Source: Nucisporomicrobium flavum (lineage in GTDB: Bacteria > Actinomycetota > Actinomycetes > Mycobacteriales > Micromonosporaceae). Taken from it: DNA of 39,769 nucleotides. Below, piece by piece: positions 22,406-29,664 of the stretch. A program made the translations under genes and the position numbers. The notes beneath the pieces were generated by a model. It was not told the DNA's origin. It worked only from the letters and a program-made list of their open reading frames with translations, and searched no databases. The DNA lies in assembly GCF_016464385.1 (NCBI RefSeq), contig NZ_JADMLH010000022.1, positions 21,776 through 61,544 of the forward strand. The letters run 5' to 3'. Numbering within the stretch: the stretch's first letter is position 1; every line of letters begins with the position of its first letter.

Positions 22406-23269
22406 CGGCGGTACGTGGGTGCCGTCGTGGATCGTCCAGGCCTGCACCACCGACCCGGCGGCGCAGCTGTAGGTACGTACCGACGTCTCGGCACCCGGGA
22501 GGGCCGGCGCCAGGTCGAGCTTCGGCGCGTCCCGGCCGGCCCCGCAGCGGTCGTACCCCACCCAGCGGGCGACCGTCGTGGCCGCCGACGGGTATGCGTT
22601 GCCGTCGATGTCGCCGCCGGTGAACGCGATGGTCTCGTCGGTGCTGCTGTTGATCGCGAGCACGCTCACCGGCCGCGACGGCCGGCACCGGCTCGCGTCG
22701 TCCCAGGTCGCGCCGTTCAGGGAGACGATCGCGGCGACCTGGTCGGCGTGGTCGCAGGCCATCCGGAACGCCATGAAGCCGCCGTTCGAGTGGCCGATCA
22801 GCGACACCCGGGCCCGGTCGATCCGGTACGCGCCCTCGAGCGTGGAGATCAGCTCGCTGAGGTACCGCGAGTCGTCGGGTCTCGGCTCGGAGAAGGAGCA
22901 GCAGGCGTCGGTGGCGTTCCAGAACTGTTCGCCGCGGTCGTCGGTCGAGCCGTCCGGGTACGCGTACACGAACCCCCGCCGGTCCGACTCGGGGGTCAGC
23001 TGCAGGTACATCTCCAGCTCAGCCGCGTCGGACGTGTACCCGTGCAGCCCGACCACCAGGGGCGCGGGCCGGGCCGGGTCGTAGGAGGCCGGGACGTGCA
23101 CGGTGACCTGCCGGCCGCCGATCTGCACCGTGCCGGTGCCGCTCGCGGGCAGCGCCGGCGGTGAGCTCGACGACGGGCGGGGATCATCCGCGGAACCGCA
23201 GGCCAGCGTCACCATGACGGCCGCCACGGCGGTCACGGCCCGGGCAGCCTGCCAACGGTGTCGAGCCAT
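22355..23269 (-). CDS. LpqC-like esterase lipoprotein (PHB depolymerase/feruloyl esterase family)
   Basis: 304 aa, ATG 23269 with GGGGAGGGG upstream. Lipoprotein signal VTLACG places the anchored Cys at C24, followed by a Ser/Pro-rich spacer. The alpha/beta-hydrolase shows HGYTSDA (76-82), nucleophile elbow GHSNGG with S161, D211 in SSTDE and H285 in DGTH. Cys pairs (CC at 123-124, C171, C195) may form disulfides. It is a surface-bound relative of the secreted CE1 esterase in the same island. It converges on the CoA ligase with a 51-bp overlap. Likely role: cleaving esters at the cell surface to feed the adjacent uptake system, by inference. Confidence 0.83.
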   Translation of the reverse strand: MARHRWQAARAVTAVAAVMVTLACGSADDPRPSSSSPPALPASGTGTVQIGGRQVTVHVPASYDPARPAPLVVGLHGYTSDAAELEMYLQLTPESDRRGFVYAYPDGSTDDRGEQFWNATDACCSFSEPRPDDSRYLSELISTLEGAYRIDRARVSLIGHSNGGFMAFRMACDHADQVAAIVSLNGATWDDASRCRPSRPVSVLAINSSTDETIAFTGGDIDGNAYPSAATTVARWVGYDRCGAGRDAPKLDLAPALPGAETSVRTYSCAAGSVVQAWTIHDGTHVPPLGSAFAPAVTGFMLSR

Positions 23270-23374
23270 CGCCCCTCCCCGGGTGGGATGCGGGCCAGAA
23301 TACCGGTGGATTCCTTGCCCCGGGTTTGAGAACCACCAGAGGTTGCCTTGAGGTAGGGCTCCGATCTCCAGGGC

Positions 23375-24232
23375 ATGAACGCGATCCTGGAGCTCACCCC
23401 CGCCGCCCCGGCCCTGCACGACGTGGCCCGCCTGTGGGGCCGTGCCGCCGACGGCGTCGAGCTCTCGGTGGTCGTGCCGTTCTACAACCCGGGTGCGGCG
23501 CTGCGGCGTACGGTCGAGCGCCTGGTCGCGGTCCTGCGCGACGCCGAGGTCGGCTTCGAGGTGATCGCGGTCTCGGACGGCTCGACCGACGGCTCGGCGC
23601 AGACCCTCGGCGGCCTGCCCGGCGTCCGCGTCATCGACAACCCGGTGAACCAGGGCAAGGGCGCCGCGCTGCACCAGGGCTTCGCCACCGCCCGCGGCGC
23701 GTGGATCGGCTTCATCGACGCCGACGGCGACATCGACCCCCGCCACCTGGTCGAGTACCTGATGGTGGCCCGCACCGGCGGCCACGCCCTGGTGTACGCC
23801 GACAAGCGCCACACCGCCTCGGCGAGCGCGGCCACCGGCTTCCGCAAGCTCGTGTCGGTGTCCTACTCCACGTTCGTCTCCCGGCTGTTCGGCCTCGACG
23901 TGCGCGACACCCAGACCGGCTGCAAGATCGTTCGGCGCGACGTGCTGGCCGCGGTGCTGCCCCGGCTGCGCGAGCGCCGCTTCGCCTTCGACCTGGAGCT
24001 GTTCGTCGCCGCGGACGCCGCCGGCATCGACGACCTCAAGGCCGTGCCGGTGCGCCTCGAGGAGCGCGTCGCCGGTTCCACCGTCACCAGCTCGACGATC
24101 GTCCGCACGATCCGCGACACGTTCGTCATCTACCGCCGCCGCCGCGACGACCACTACCGGCCCGCCGCGCCCGTCGCCGCGCCGGTCGTGGCCGTGGCTC
24201 CGCGTACGCCGGTCCTGGCCTACGCCGCCTGA
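23375..24232 (+). CDS. GT2 glycosyltransferase, dolichyl-phosphate-mannose-synthase-like
   Basis: 285 aa. GT-A fold motifs: SVVVPFYNPG (31-40), VSDGSTDGS (66-74), NPVNQGKGAALHQGF (89-103) and the DxD-type FIDADGD (113-119). DTQTGCKIVRRDV and FDLELFVAADA are typical of DPM1/GtrB-like enzymes that load a sugar on a polyprenyl phosphate. There are no C-terminal membrane helices, so it is probably cytoplasmic or peripheral. It has no obvious operon partner; it converges on the DUF4142 gene with a 6-bp gap. The start ATG 23375 has only a weak AGGG ahead, so the start is less sure. Confidence 0.85.
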   Translation: MNAILELTPAAPALHDVARLWGRAADGVELSVVVPFYNPGAALRRTVERLVAVLRDAEVGFEVIAVSDGSTDGSAQTLGGLPGVRVIDNPVNQGKGAALHQGFATARGAWIGFIDADGDIDPRHLVEYLMVARTGGHALVYADKRHTASASAATGFRKLVSVSYSTFVSRLFGLDVRDTQTGCKIVRRDVLAAVLPRLRERRFAFDLELFVAADAAGIDDLKAVPVRLEERVAGSTVTSSTIVRTIRDTFVIYRRRRDDHYRPAAPVAAPVVAVAPRTPVLAYAA

Positions 24233-24238
24233 GCCGGG

Positions 24239-25060
24239 TCAGTAGTCGTACGACCTGGTCCGTTGCCTCCGGTACCGCCGGCGGGGATCGCGCATCAGGT
24301 ACCGCACGGTGAAGGCGGTCACGGCCACGCTCGCGAGGGCGACCAGGACGATGGTGAGCATCGGCGCGCCGGCCACCGAGGGCGTGGTGGAGTTCGACGC
24401 CGGTCGCAGCTGAGCCGCGTTCGCCGTTCCCCCGGCGGCCGCGGGCGGCGGGGCGGTGGGCAGCCCGGCGAAGTCGACGATGCCACTGCTCTCGAGCAGG
24501 GTCATGTGGGTCATGACGAACTGGTTCGTCCGCTGGGCGAGCTTGCGGACGGTGTCGTTGCGGGTGCTCGCCCGGATCGTGGCGATGGCCGGGAAGATCT
24601 TCCCGTGGGCCGCCCGGAGCCGGTCGATGTACACCTGGTCGAAGTCGGTCCCGTCGGCGTCGCGCATCTCGGCCAGCCAGCCCTGCTGGTCCTCGTTGGG
24701 CTCGTCGGGCAGCGGCACGTCGAGCTTCTTCGCCGCGTCCCGGACGAGCTGGTCCAGCTTGACGTGCTGGGCGGCGATGTCGCTGCCGATGGACCGGATC
24801 CGCGGGTCGTCCGACTTCTGCTGCGCCATCCGGCCGGCGGGGATCTCCCACAGCCCGGCCAGCCGCACCTTGGTCACGAAGTCGCGGTCCGCGTCGGAGA
24901 CGTCACCCCGGCCCCGGTCGGTGAGCAGGCCGTTCGGCGGCACCGGCACGCCCGGTTCGGCGTGTGCCCCCTGCGGGTCGAGCAGGACAAGAACCAGGGC
25001 GACCAGCGCCGCACCCGGCAGCCGGTGGCGCCACCAGGACATCCGAACGACGGCGAGCAC
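24239..25060 (-). CDS. DUF4142 protein with signal peptide and C-terminal membrane anchor
   Basis: 273 aa from GTG 25060, with GGAGG 5 nt upstream; ATG 25042 is weaker. Residues 13-35 form the signal segment (cleavage near GAHAEP). About 55-195 is a helical DUF4142 domain (DRDFVTKVRLAGLWEI, IAAQHVKLDQLV, AAHGKIFPAIATI), a ferritin-like bundle of unknown role. A Pro/Ala linker leads to one membrane helix (233-256) and a very basic tail (RRRYRRQR) that should be cytoplasmic. Expected outcome is an extracytoplasmic domain tethered by its C-terminus. Its function is unknown. A GC hairpin lies in its leader (25090-25119). Confidence 0.82.
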   Translation of the reverse strand: MLAVVRMSWWRHRLPGAALVALVLVLLDPQGAHAEPGVPVPPNGLLTDRGRGDVSDADRDFVTKVRLAGLWEIPAGRMAQQKSDDPRIRSIGSDIAAQHVKLDQLVRDAAKKLDVPLPDEPNEDQQGWLAEMRDADGTDFDQVYIDRLRAAHGKIFPAIATIRASTRNDTVRKLAQRTNQFVMTHMTLLESSGIVDFAGLPTAPPPAAAGGTANAAQLRPASNSTTPSVAGAPMLTIVLVALASVAVTAFTVRYLMRDPRRRYRRQRTRSYDY

Positions 25061-25089
25061 GTCTTCCTCCAGCCAGGGTCCCCGGGCGG

Positions 25090-25119
25090 GTCCCGCTGTG
25101 CAGAGGTACGCAGCGGGAC
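25090..25119. repeat. 9-bp perfect inverted repeat GTCCCGCTG/CAGCGGGAC
   Basis: Arms at 25090-25098 and 25111-25119. One G-U and one G-C pair extend the stem to 11, leaving an 8-nt loop. It lies 30-59 bp upstream of the DUF4142 start, so in that mRNA it would fold in the leader. It could be an operator or attenuator for either divergent gene. Confidence 0.5.
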
Positions 25120-25280
25120 GCGCGCGGGATCAAAACAGCGGCTGAGTATTTCGTGATTGCCACGTCGCCCTCAGCTCCGCGTCCGAGGCCATAGGGGCAG
25201 CATCGCGGGCGTCCGGACCGCGCTCGGCCTGCTGACGGCGATCCCGAGGGCAAGATGATCTCCGAGGAGAGGGGCGGGGC

Positions 25281-27245
25281 GTGGGGACGACGGGACTGGG
25301 TGACCGGCTGGCGGCGGCGCGGGCCGAGGCGCTGTTGGGCAGGGAGGCGGAGCGGGCCGTGCTGGACCGGATGCTGTCCGGGGCGGCAGGCGCGCCGGTC
25401 GTCGCGTACCTGCACGGCCCCGGCGGGATCGGCAAGTCCTGGCTCCTCCGGTACGCGGCCGGCCGGGCGCAGCTCGCCGGGCGGCGCGTGGTGGCCGTCG
25501 ACGCCCGTTACCTCGACGGGGACCCGGACCGCCTGGCCGAGGCCGCCGCCCCGGCCTGCGACGAGCCCGGCGCGGTGCTCCTCGTCGACACCTTCGAGCG
25601 CTGCCGGTCGCTCGAGCCGTGGCTTCGGGACACCTTCCTGCCCCGGCTCGCGGAGGGGGCGCTCGTCGTGCTGGCCGGCCGGGCCGCGCCCGACCTCGAG
25701 TGGACCCTGGATCCCGGCTGGGTGAAGCTCTTCGCCGGCCTGGAGCTCCGGCCGCTCGACGCCGCGCAGTCCGACGCCCTGCTCGCGGCGCGCGGGGTGG
25801 GCGCGGACCAGCGCCCGGCCGTGGCGGCCTTCGCCGGGGGCAGCCCGCTCGTGCTCTCGCTCGCCGCGTCCGTCCTCGCCGCGGGCGGCCCCTGGGAACC
25901 CACCGGCGACGTCCTGACCACACTTGTCGAACGGCTGGTCGGCGACCTGCCCGGCCCGGTTCACCGGCGCGCGCTCGAGGTGGCCGCTCAGGCGTACGTC
26001 ACCCGCGAGCCGCTGCTGCGGGCGGTGCTGGGCGACGACGACACCGCGACGGTGTTCCCCTGGCTGCGGCAGTTGCCGTACGTCGAGGCCACGCCGGAAG
26101 GGCTGCACCCGCACGACGCGGTGCGCTCGACGCTGGCGGCGGATCTGCGCTGGCGGGATCCCGAACGCTACGAGGACGTCCGCGTACGCGTGTCGGTCGC
26201 CGGCCTGCACGCCGTGCGCCGCGCCGCCGAGGAGGACGCGCTGGTACGGGTCGCCGAGTGGATGTACCTCTTCCGCGACGACTGCGGCCCGGACGACCCG
26301 TACGACTGGCGGCCGCACCCGCACGTCGAGGACACGCCGCTGCGGCCCGCCGACGTGCCCGAGCTGCTGCGCATGACGGAGGAGTCGTCGGCGGTGGCGC
26401 ACTGGGTACGCCGTCAGCCGGAGGCGTTCCGTGTCTACCGCTTCGCGGACTCCCCCGCACCCGTCGCGTTCGTGGCCCTGCTGCGGCTGGAGGCGGTGCT
26501 TCCGGAGGACCGCGACGCGGATCCGGTCATCGCGGCGCTCTGGGACTTCGTGACGGCCACGGCTCCCCTGCGGCCGGGTGAGCACCTGAGCATCCGGCGC
26601 TTCGCGGTGCTGTCCGGACGGGCCGGGCAGCCCGCACCGATCATGGATCTCATCGGGCGGCGCGCGGTGGCGGCCGACATGCGGGCCCGGTCACGCGCGA
26701 TGAGCTTCGTCTCCGTGGCCGACGCGGAGCGGTTCCGTGGGTACCTCGGCTGCGCCGGGCTGCAGGAGGTCGTGGTGGCCGATGCCGGTGGATGCCGGGA
26801 GCACATCTTCGGCCGGGACTGGCGGCGGCAACCGGTGGAGCAGTGGGTCGAACACCGGGCGCGCGCCGGGGCCGTACCCGCCGGATGGGCCGAAGCGGCC
26901 GTGCCGCCCGCCGACTTCGAGGAGGCCGTGGTCCAGGCTCTGCGGACGTGGCACTCCCCCGCGGAGTTCGCCACCAGTGCCCTGCTGCGCTCACGCCTCG
27001 TCGCGCCGGATTCGAGCGACCCGGTGGCTCAGCTCCGGGGCGCCGTCCTGGCCGCTCTCGACGCGCTGCGGGTCGATCCGGCGGGCGTGAAGGCGTACGA
27101 GGCGCTCACCGCCACGTACATCTCGGCGTCCCGGACGCACCGGGCCGCCGCGCGGCGGCTGGGAGTTCCGTACGGCACGTACCGGCGGCAGCTCTCCCTC
27201 GGGAAAGCGCGGCTCGTCGAGCTTCTGCTCCGCCGGGTGGACTGA
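25281..27245 (+). CDS. STAND-like ATPase with possible C-terminal HTH
   Basis: 654 aa from GTG 25281, preceded by a purine-rich GAGGAGAGGGG. Walker A GPGGIGKS (46-53), Walker B LLVDTFE (100-106), a sensor-like LAGR (131-134) and GGSPL (186-190) resembling the GxP motif indicate a STAND/AP-ATPase switch. The middle about 250 residues are divergent, and I recognise no sensor domain. The C-terminus HRAAARRLGVPYGTYRRQL (about 619-637) looks like a helix-turn-helix of the sigma-region-4/LuxR kind. A role as a ligand-gated ATPase regulator is likely, but the target is unknown. It is monocistronic, divergent from DUF4142. Confidence 0.7.
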   Translation: MGTTGLGDRLAAARAEALLGREAERAVLDRMLSGAAGAPVVAYLHGPGGIGKSWLLRYAAGRAQLAGRRVVAVDARYLDGDPDRLAEAAAPACDEPGAVLLVDTFERCRSLEPWLRDTFLPRLAEGALVVLAGRAAPDLEWTLDPGWVKLFAGLELRPLDAAQSDALLAARGVGADQRPAVAAFAGGSPLVLSLAASVLAAGGPWEPTGDVLTTLVERLVGDLPGPVHRRALEVAAQAYVTREPLLRAVLGDDDTATVFPWLRQLPYVEATPEGLHPHDAVRSTLAADLRWRDPERYEDVRVRVSVAGLHAVRRAAEEDALVRVAEWMYLFRDDCGPDDPYDWRPHPHVEDTPLRPADVPELLRMTEESSAVAHWVRRQPEAFRVYRFADSPAPVAFVALLRLEAVLPEDRDADPVIAALWDFVTATAPLRPGEHLSIRRFAVLSGRAGQPAPIMDLIGRRAVAADMRARSRAMSFVSVADAERFRGYLGCAGLQEVVVADAGGCREHIFGRDWRRQPVEQWVEHRARAGAVPAGWAEAAVPPADFEEAVVQALRTWHSPAEFATSALLRSRLVAPDSSDPVAQLRGAVLAALDALRVDPAGVKAYEALTATYISASRTHRAAARRLGVPYGTYRRQLSLGKARLVELLLRRVD

Positions 27246-27369
27246 CAGCTGGGCAGTTCTGAGCAGCGGTGAGCACCGCCGGTCGTGGCGTACCGGTGGC
27301 CGTACGGCGCAGGGTGGACGGACGCTGCCCGGCACCGGCCGCGGAGACGGCGGTCACACGACCGAACTC

Positions 27370-27398
27370 TTGCTTCGAATTCGAAGCATAAGTATGGT
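27370..27398 (+). promoter_or_regulatory. Promoter TTGCTT-N17-TATGGT of the quinone-reductase-like gene
   Basis: TTGCTT (27370-27375) and TATGGT (27393-27398) are 17 nt apart. The -35 is inside the first palindrome and the predicted start (about 27405) touches the second, so both palindromes would block it when bound. Confidence 0.5.
27371..27388. promoter_or_regulatory. Operator-like palindrome 1, TGCTTCGAATTCGAAGCA
   Basis: Perfect 18-bp palindrome covering the -35 of the downstream oxidoreductase promoter. It is AT-richer than its surroundings and repeated once 35 bp further on. Confidence 0.8.
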
Positions 27399-27405
27399 CG
27401 GGAAG

Positions 27406-27423
27406 TGCTTCGAGTTCGAAGCA
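27406..27423. promoter_or_regulatory. Operator-like palindrome 2, TGCTTCGAGTTCGAAGCA
   Basis: Differs from palindrome 1 at a single central base, which leaves 8-bp perfect arms around a 2-bp centre. It lies at the predicted transcription start, 20 bp before the start codon. Confidence 0.8.
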
Positions 27424-27443
27424 ACTGGGAAAGGGTGAGTGCG

Positions 27444-28388
27444 ATGAAGGCAGTGCGTTTCCACGAGTTCGGCGGCCCGGAGGTTCTGCGCCACGAGGAC
27501 GCCGAGCAGCCCGCCCCCGGCGCCGGACAGGTGCGGGTACGGGTGGCCGGGACGTCGTTCAACGGCGTCGACGCGAACATCCGCGGCGGCAACATGCAGG
27601 GACCCATCCCCGTCAAGCTGCCCCACACACCGGGCATCGACGTGGCCGGCACGGTCGACGCGCTCGGCGAGGGCGTCGAAACCCTCGCGGTCGGCGACCG
27701 GGTCATCGGTTTCCTGCCCATGGCGGAGGCCGGCGCGGCGGCCGAGTACGTGATCGCGCCCGCCGAGATCCTCACCGCGGCGCCCACCACCGTCCCGCTC
27801 GCCGACGCCGCCGCGCTGCCGGCCGTCGGCCTCACCGCCTGGCAGGCGCTGTTCGAGCACGCCAAGCTGACCGCCGGGCAACGCGTACTGATCAACGGAG
27901 CCGGCGGCGCGGTCGGCGGCTACGCCGTCCAGCTGGCCAAGGGCGCCGGCGCCCACGTCCTCGCCACGGCGAGCCCGCACAGCAGCGCACGCGTCCGGGC
28001 CGCCGGCGCGGACCAGATCATCGACCACACCGCCGCCGACGTCACCGCCGAGGTCACCGAGCCGGTCGACGTGGTGCTCAACCTCGCGCCGGTCGCCCCC
28101 GAGCAGCTCGGCGCGCTCCTCACGGTCATCCGCGACGGCGGCACCCTGGTGAACACGACGGTGTGGATGCCCGCACCCTCGGACGAGCGGCGCGGCGTCA
28201 CCGGGATCGACCTGTACGTCCGCAGCGACGCCGACCAGCTCGCGCAGCTGGCCGGGCAGGTCGACGCCGGCCGCCTGCACATCGAGGTCGCCGAGCGGGT
28301 CCCGCTGGCCGAGCTGCCCGCCCTGCACGCCCGGGCCGCCGAGGGCACCCTGCCGAGCGGCAAGGTCGTCGTCACCGTCACCGGCTGA
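27444..28388 (+). CDS. Zinc-independent MDR oxidoreductase (NADPH:quinone reductase-like)
   Basis: 314 aa, ATG 27444 with AAAGGG about 8 nt upstream. N-terminal GroES-like domain (MKAVRFHEFGGPEVL, PHTPGIDVAGTV) lacks the zinc ligands. The Rossmann domain holds LINGAGGAVGGYAVQLAKG at about 150-168, the dinucleotide loop of QOR/zeta-crystallin enzymes. Expected role: NADPH-dependent reduction of quinones or enones, often in electrophile detoxification. Two 18-bp palindromes cover its promoter, so it is tightly regulated, plausibly by the convergent MmyB-like regulator whose 3' end overlaps it by 11 bp. Confidence 0.9.
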   Translation: MKAVRFHEFGGPEVLRHEDAEQPAPGAGQVRVRVAGTSFNGVDANIRGGNMQGPIPVKLPHTPGIDVAGTVDALGEGVETLAVGDRVIGFLPMAEAGAAAEYVIAPAEILTAAPTTVPLADAAALPAVGLTAWQALFEHAKLTAGQRVLINGAGGAVGGYAVQLAKGAGAHVLATASPHSSARVRAAGADQIIDHTAADVTAEVTEPVDVVLNLAPVAPEQLGALLTVIRDGGTLVNTTVWMPAPSDERRGVTGIDLYVRSDADQLAQLAGQVDAGRLHIEVAERVPLAELPALHARAAEGTLPSGKVVVTVTG

Positions 28389-29232
28389 GCGCGGTGTCCT
28401 TCGGGAACGGGCGACCTGCCGTGGGGCGGGCCGCTCGCTCCCCGCCGCCGCGTGGCTCGGTGAAGACCACGACGCGCAGGTCGCCCGGCTCCACGATCAA
28501 GACGTCCTTGTCGAGCTCGACGTCGCCGGCGCCGGGGCGGCGGACGGTCATGGTGTCCACCCAGCCCGGCGGCACGCCGGGATCCGTGGCCCACAGTCGC
28601 GCGAAGGCCGGGCTGGCCGCGGCCAGGTCCGTGACGAGCGCCCGGAGCTCCCGGTCCTGCCCGTAGCGCCGGACGGCGGTGTGCAGGCCCGCGACGAGTG
28701 ACGACCGCAGATTCTCCAGCGCGCCGGGAGAGCGGTGCACGGCGCCGGGTACGCCGGTGAACACCCGCCAGGCCATGTTGCGGTCGCGTCCCCGCGCGGT
28801 CCGGGCCCCGCAGTCCTGCGCCTGCCAGGCCGCGTTGCCGGTCAGCACCGTCCAGGAGGCGTCACACACGCAGGCCGGGAACTCGGTCATCCGGTCGAGC
28901 AGGCGGACGGCGGCCGGGGTGAGCTCCCGCGGCATCGCCGCCGTGCCCGGTTCGGCGAACCCGGCCGACGCCCTCAGCCGGGAATGGTCCTTCGCGTTCA
29001 GGGCCAGGGCCCGGGCCAGGGCATCGGTCACGGCCGGTGACGGCCGGCGGCGGCCCTGTTCCAGGCGCCGGAGGTGATCCTCGGAGATGCCGGCCAGCTC
29101 CGCGAGCTCCGCGCGCCGCAGGCCCGGCACGCGCCGCGTCGCCGGCCCGGCCGCCGTGACGCCCGCGGCCGCCGGGCTCAGCCGCGCCCGGAAGGTACGG
29201 ACGACGGCGCCGAAGTCATCATCGTGTCGCAC
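28378..29232 (-). CDS. XRE-family HTH regulator with MmyB-like ligand-binding domain
   Basis: 284 aa from GTG 29232. HTH at about 35-85: LRRAELAELAGISEDHLRRLE, with the RGRR..S..V..ALARAL pattern typical of the actinobacterial MmyB group. Residues about 105-250 form the MmyB-like domain (VCDASWTVLTGNAAW, NMAWRVF), a PAS-like fold thought to bind fatty acids or other small ligands. Such regulators commonly sit beside and control an SDR or MDR oxidoreductase. Here the convergent quinone-reductase gene with twin operators is the obvious candidate target. It lies 22 bp after the SnoaL-like gene; TAGCCT 6 nt before the GTG suggests a separate leaderless promoter. Confidence 0.88.
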   Translation of the reverse strand: MRHDDDFGAVVRTFRARLSPAAAGVTAAGPATRRVPGLRRAELAELAGISEDHLRRLEQGRRRPSPAVTDALARALALNAKDHSRLRASAGFAEPGTAAMPRELTPAAVRLLDRMTEFPACVCDASWTVLTGNAAWQAQDCGARTARGRDRNMAWRVFTGVPGAVHRSPGALENLRSSLVAGLHTAVRRYGQDRELRALVTDLAAASPAFARLWATDPGVPPGWVDTMTVRRPGAGDVELDKDVLIVEPGDLRVVVFTEPRGGGERAARPTAGRPFPKDTALSR

Positions 29233-29254
29233 CCGGCCAGGCTAGGAAGCACGG

Positions 29255-29611
29255 TCAATCGCCGACGGGCTCGATGAACCAGCGATTGCCGGCGATCAGG
29301 TCGGCGGCCACCCGGAGGACGATGACGCCACGGTCGTGGAACGGCGTGCCGTCCCGGGAGGTGCCGCTGAAGTCCCACTCGGACCAGAACTCGTCGCCGT
29401 CACCGGCGGACGCCAGGATCTCGGCCCGGACGTCCGGCCGTTCCTCGAACATCACGGTCCAGTTGCGCCGGACGTGGTCGCGGCCCTGCACGGTACGGCC
29501 GGGGTGCGCCGGCGCCACCGAGCGGAAGTCCTCGGCGAAGCAGGCGGTCAGCGCGTCGAGGTCGTGGGCGTTGATCGCCGCGACCAGCCGTTCAACCACA
29601 GGAGGTGTCAT
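29255..29611 (-). CDS. SnoaL-like/NTF2-fold small protein
   Basis: 118 aa from ATG 29611. The sequence PPVVERLVAAINAHDLDALTA followed by GRTVQGRDHVRRNW and GVIVLRVAADLIAGNRWFIEP is the SnoaL/polyketide-cyclase-like NTF2 pattern. The family contains cyclases, isomerases and many ligand binders, so the reaction cannot be given. TAGCGT ends 7 nt before the ATG, overlapping an inverted repeat; no ribosome site is seen. The XRE regulator follows after 22 bp on the same strand. Confidence 0.8.
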   Translation of the reverse strand: MTPPVVERLVAAINAHDLDALTACFAEDFRSVAPAHPGRTVQGRDHVRRNWTVMFEERPDVRAEILASAGDGDEFWSEWDFSGTSRDGTPFHDRGVIVLRVAADLIAGNRWFIEPVGD

Positions 29612-29614
29612 GGT

Positions 29615-29639
29615 CCGCACGCTAACGACGGTCGTGCGG
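29615..29639. promoter_or_regulatory. CCGCACG/CGTGCGG inverted repeat before the SnoaL-like gene
   Basis: Perfect 7-bp arms (29615-29621 and 29633-29639) with an 11-nt centre. The near arm overlaps TAGCGT (29619-29624, minus strand), the likely -10 of the SnoaL-like gene. It could equally be a hairpin ending the phosphoesterase transcript. Confidence 0.45.
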
Positions 29640-29664
29640 CGCCGACAGGGCCGGGATGTCCCCC

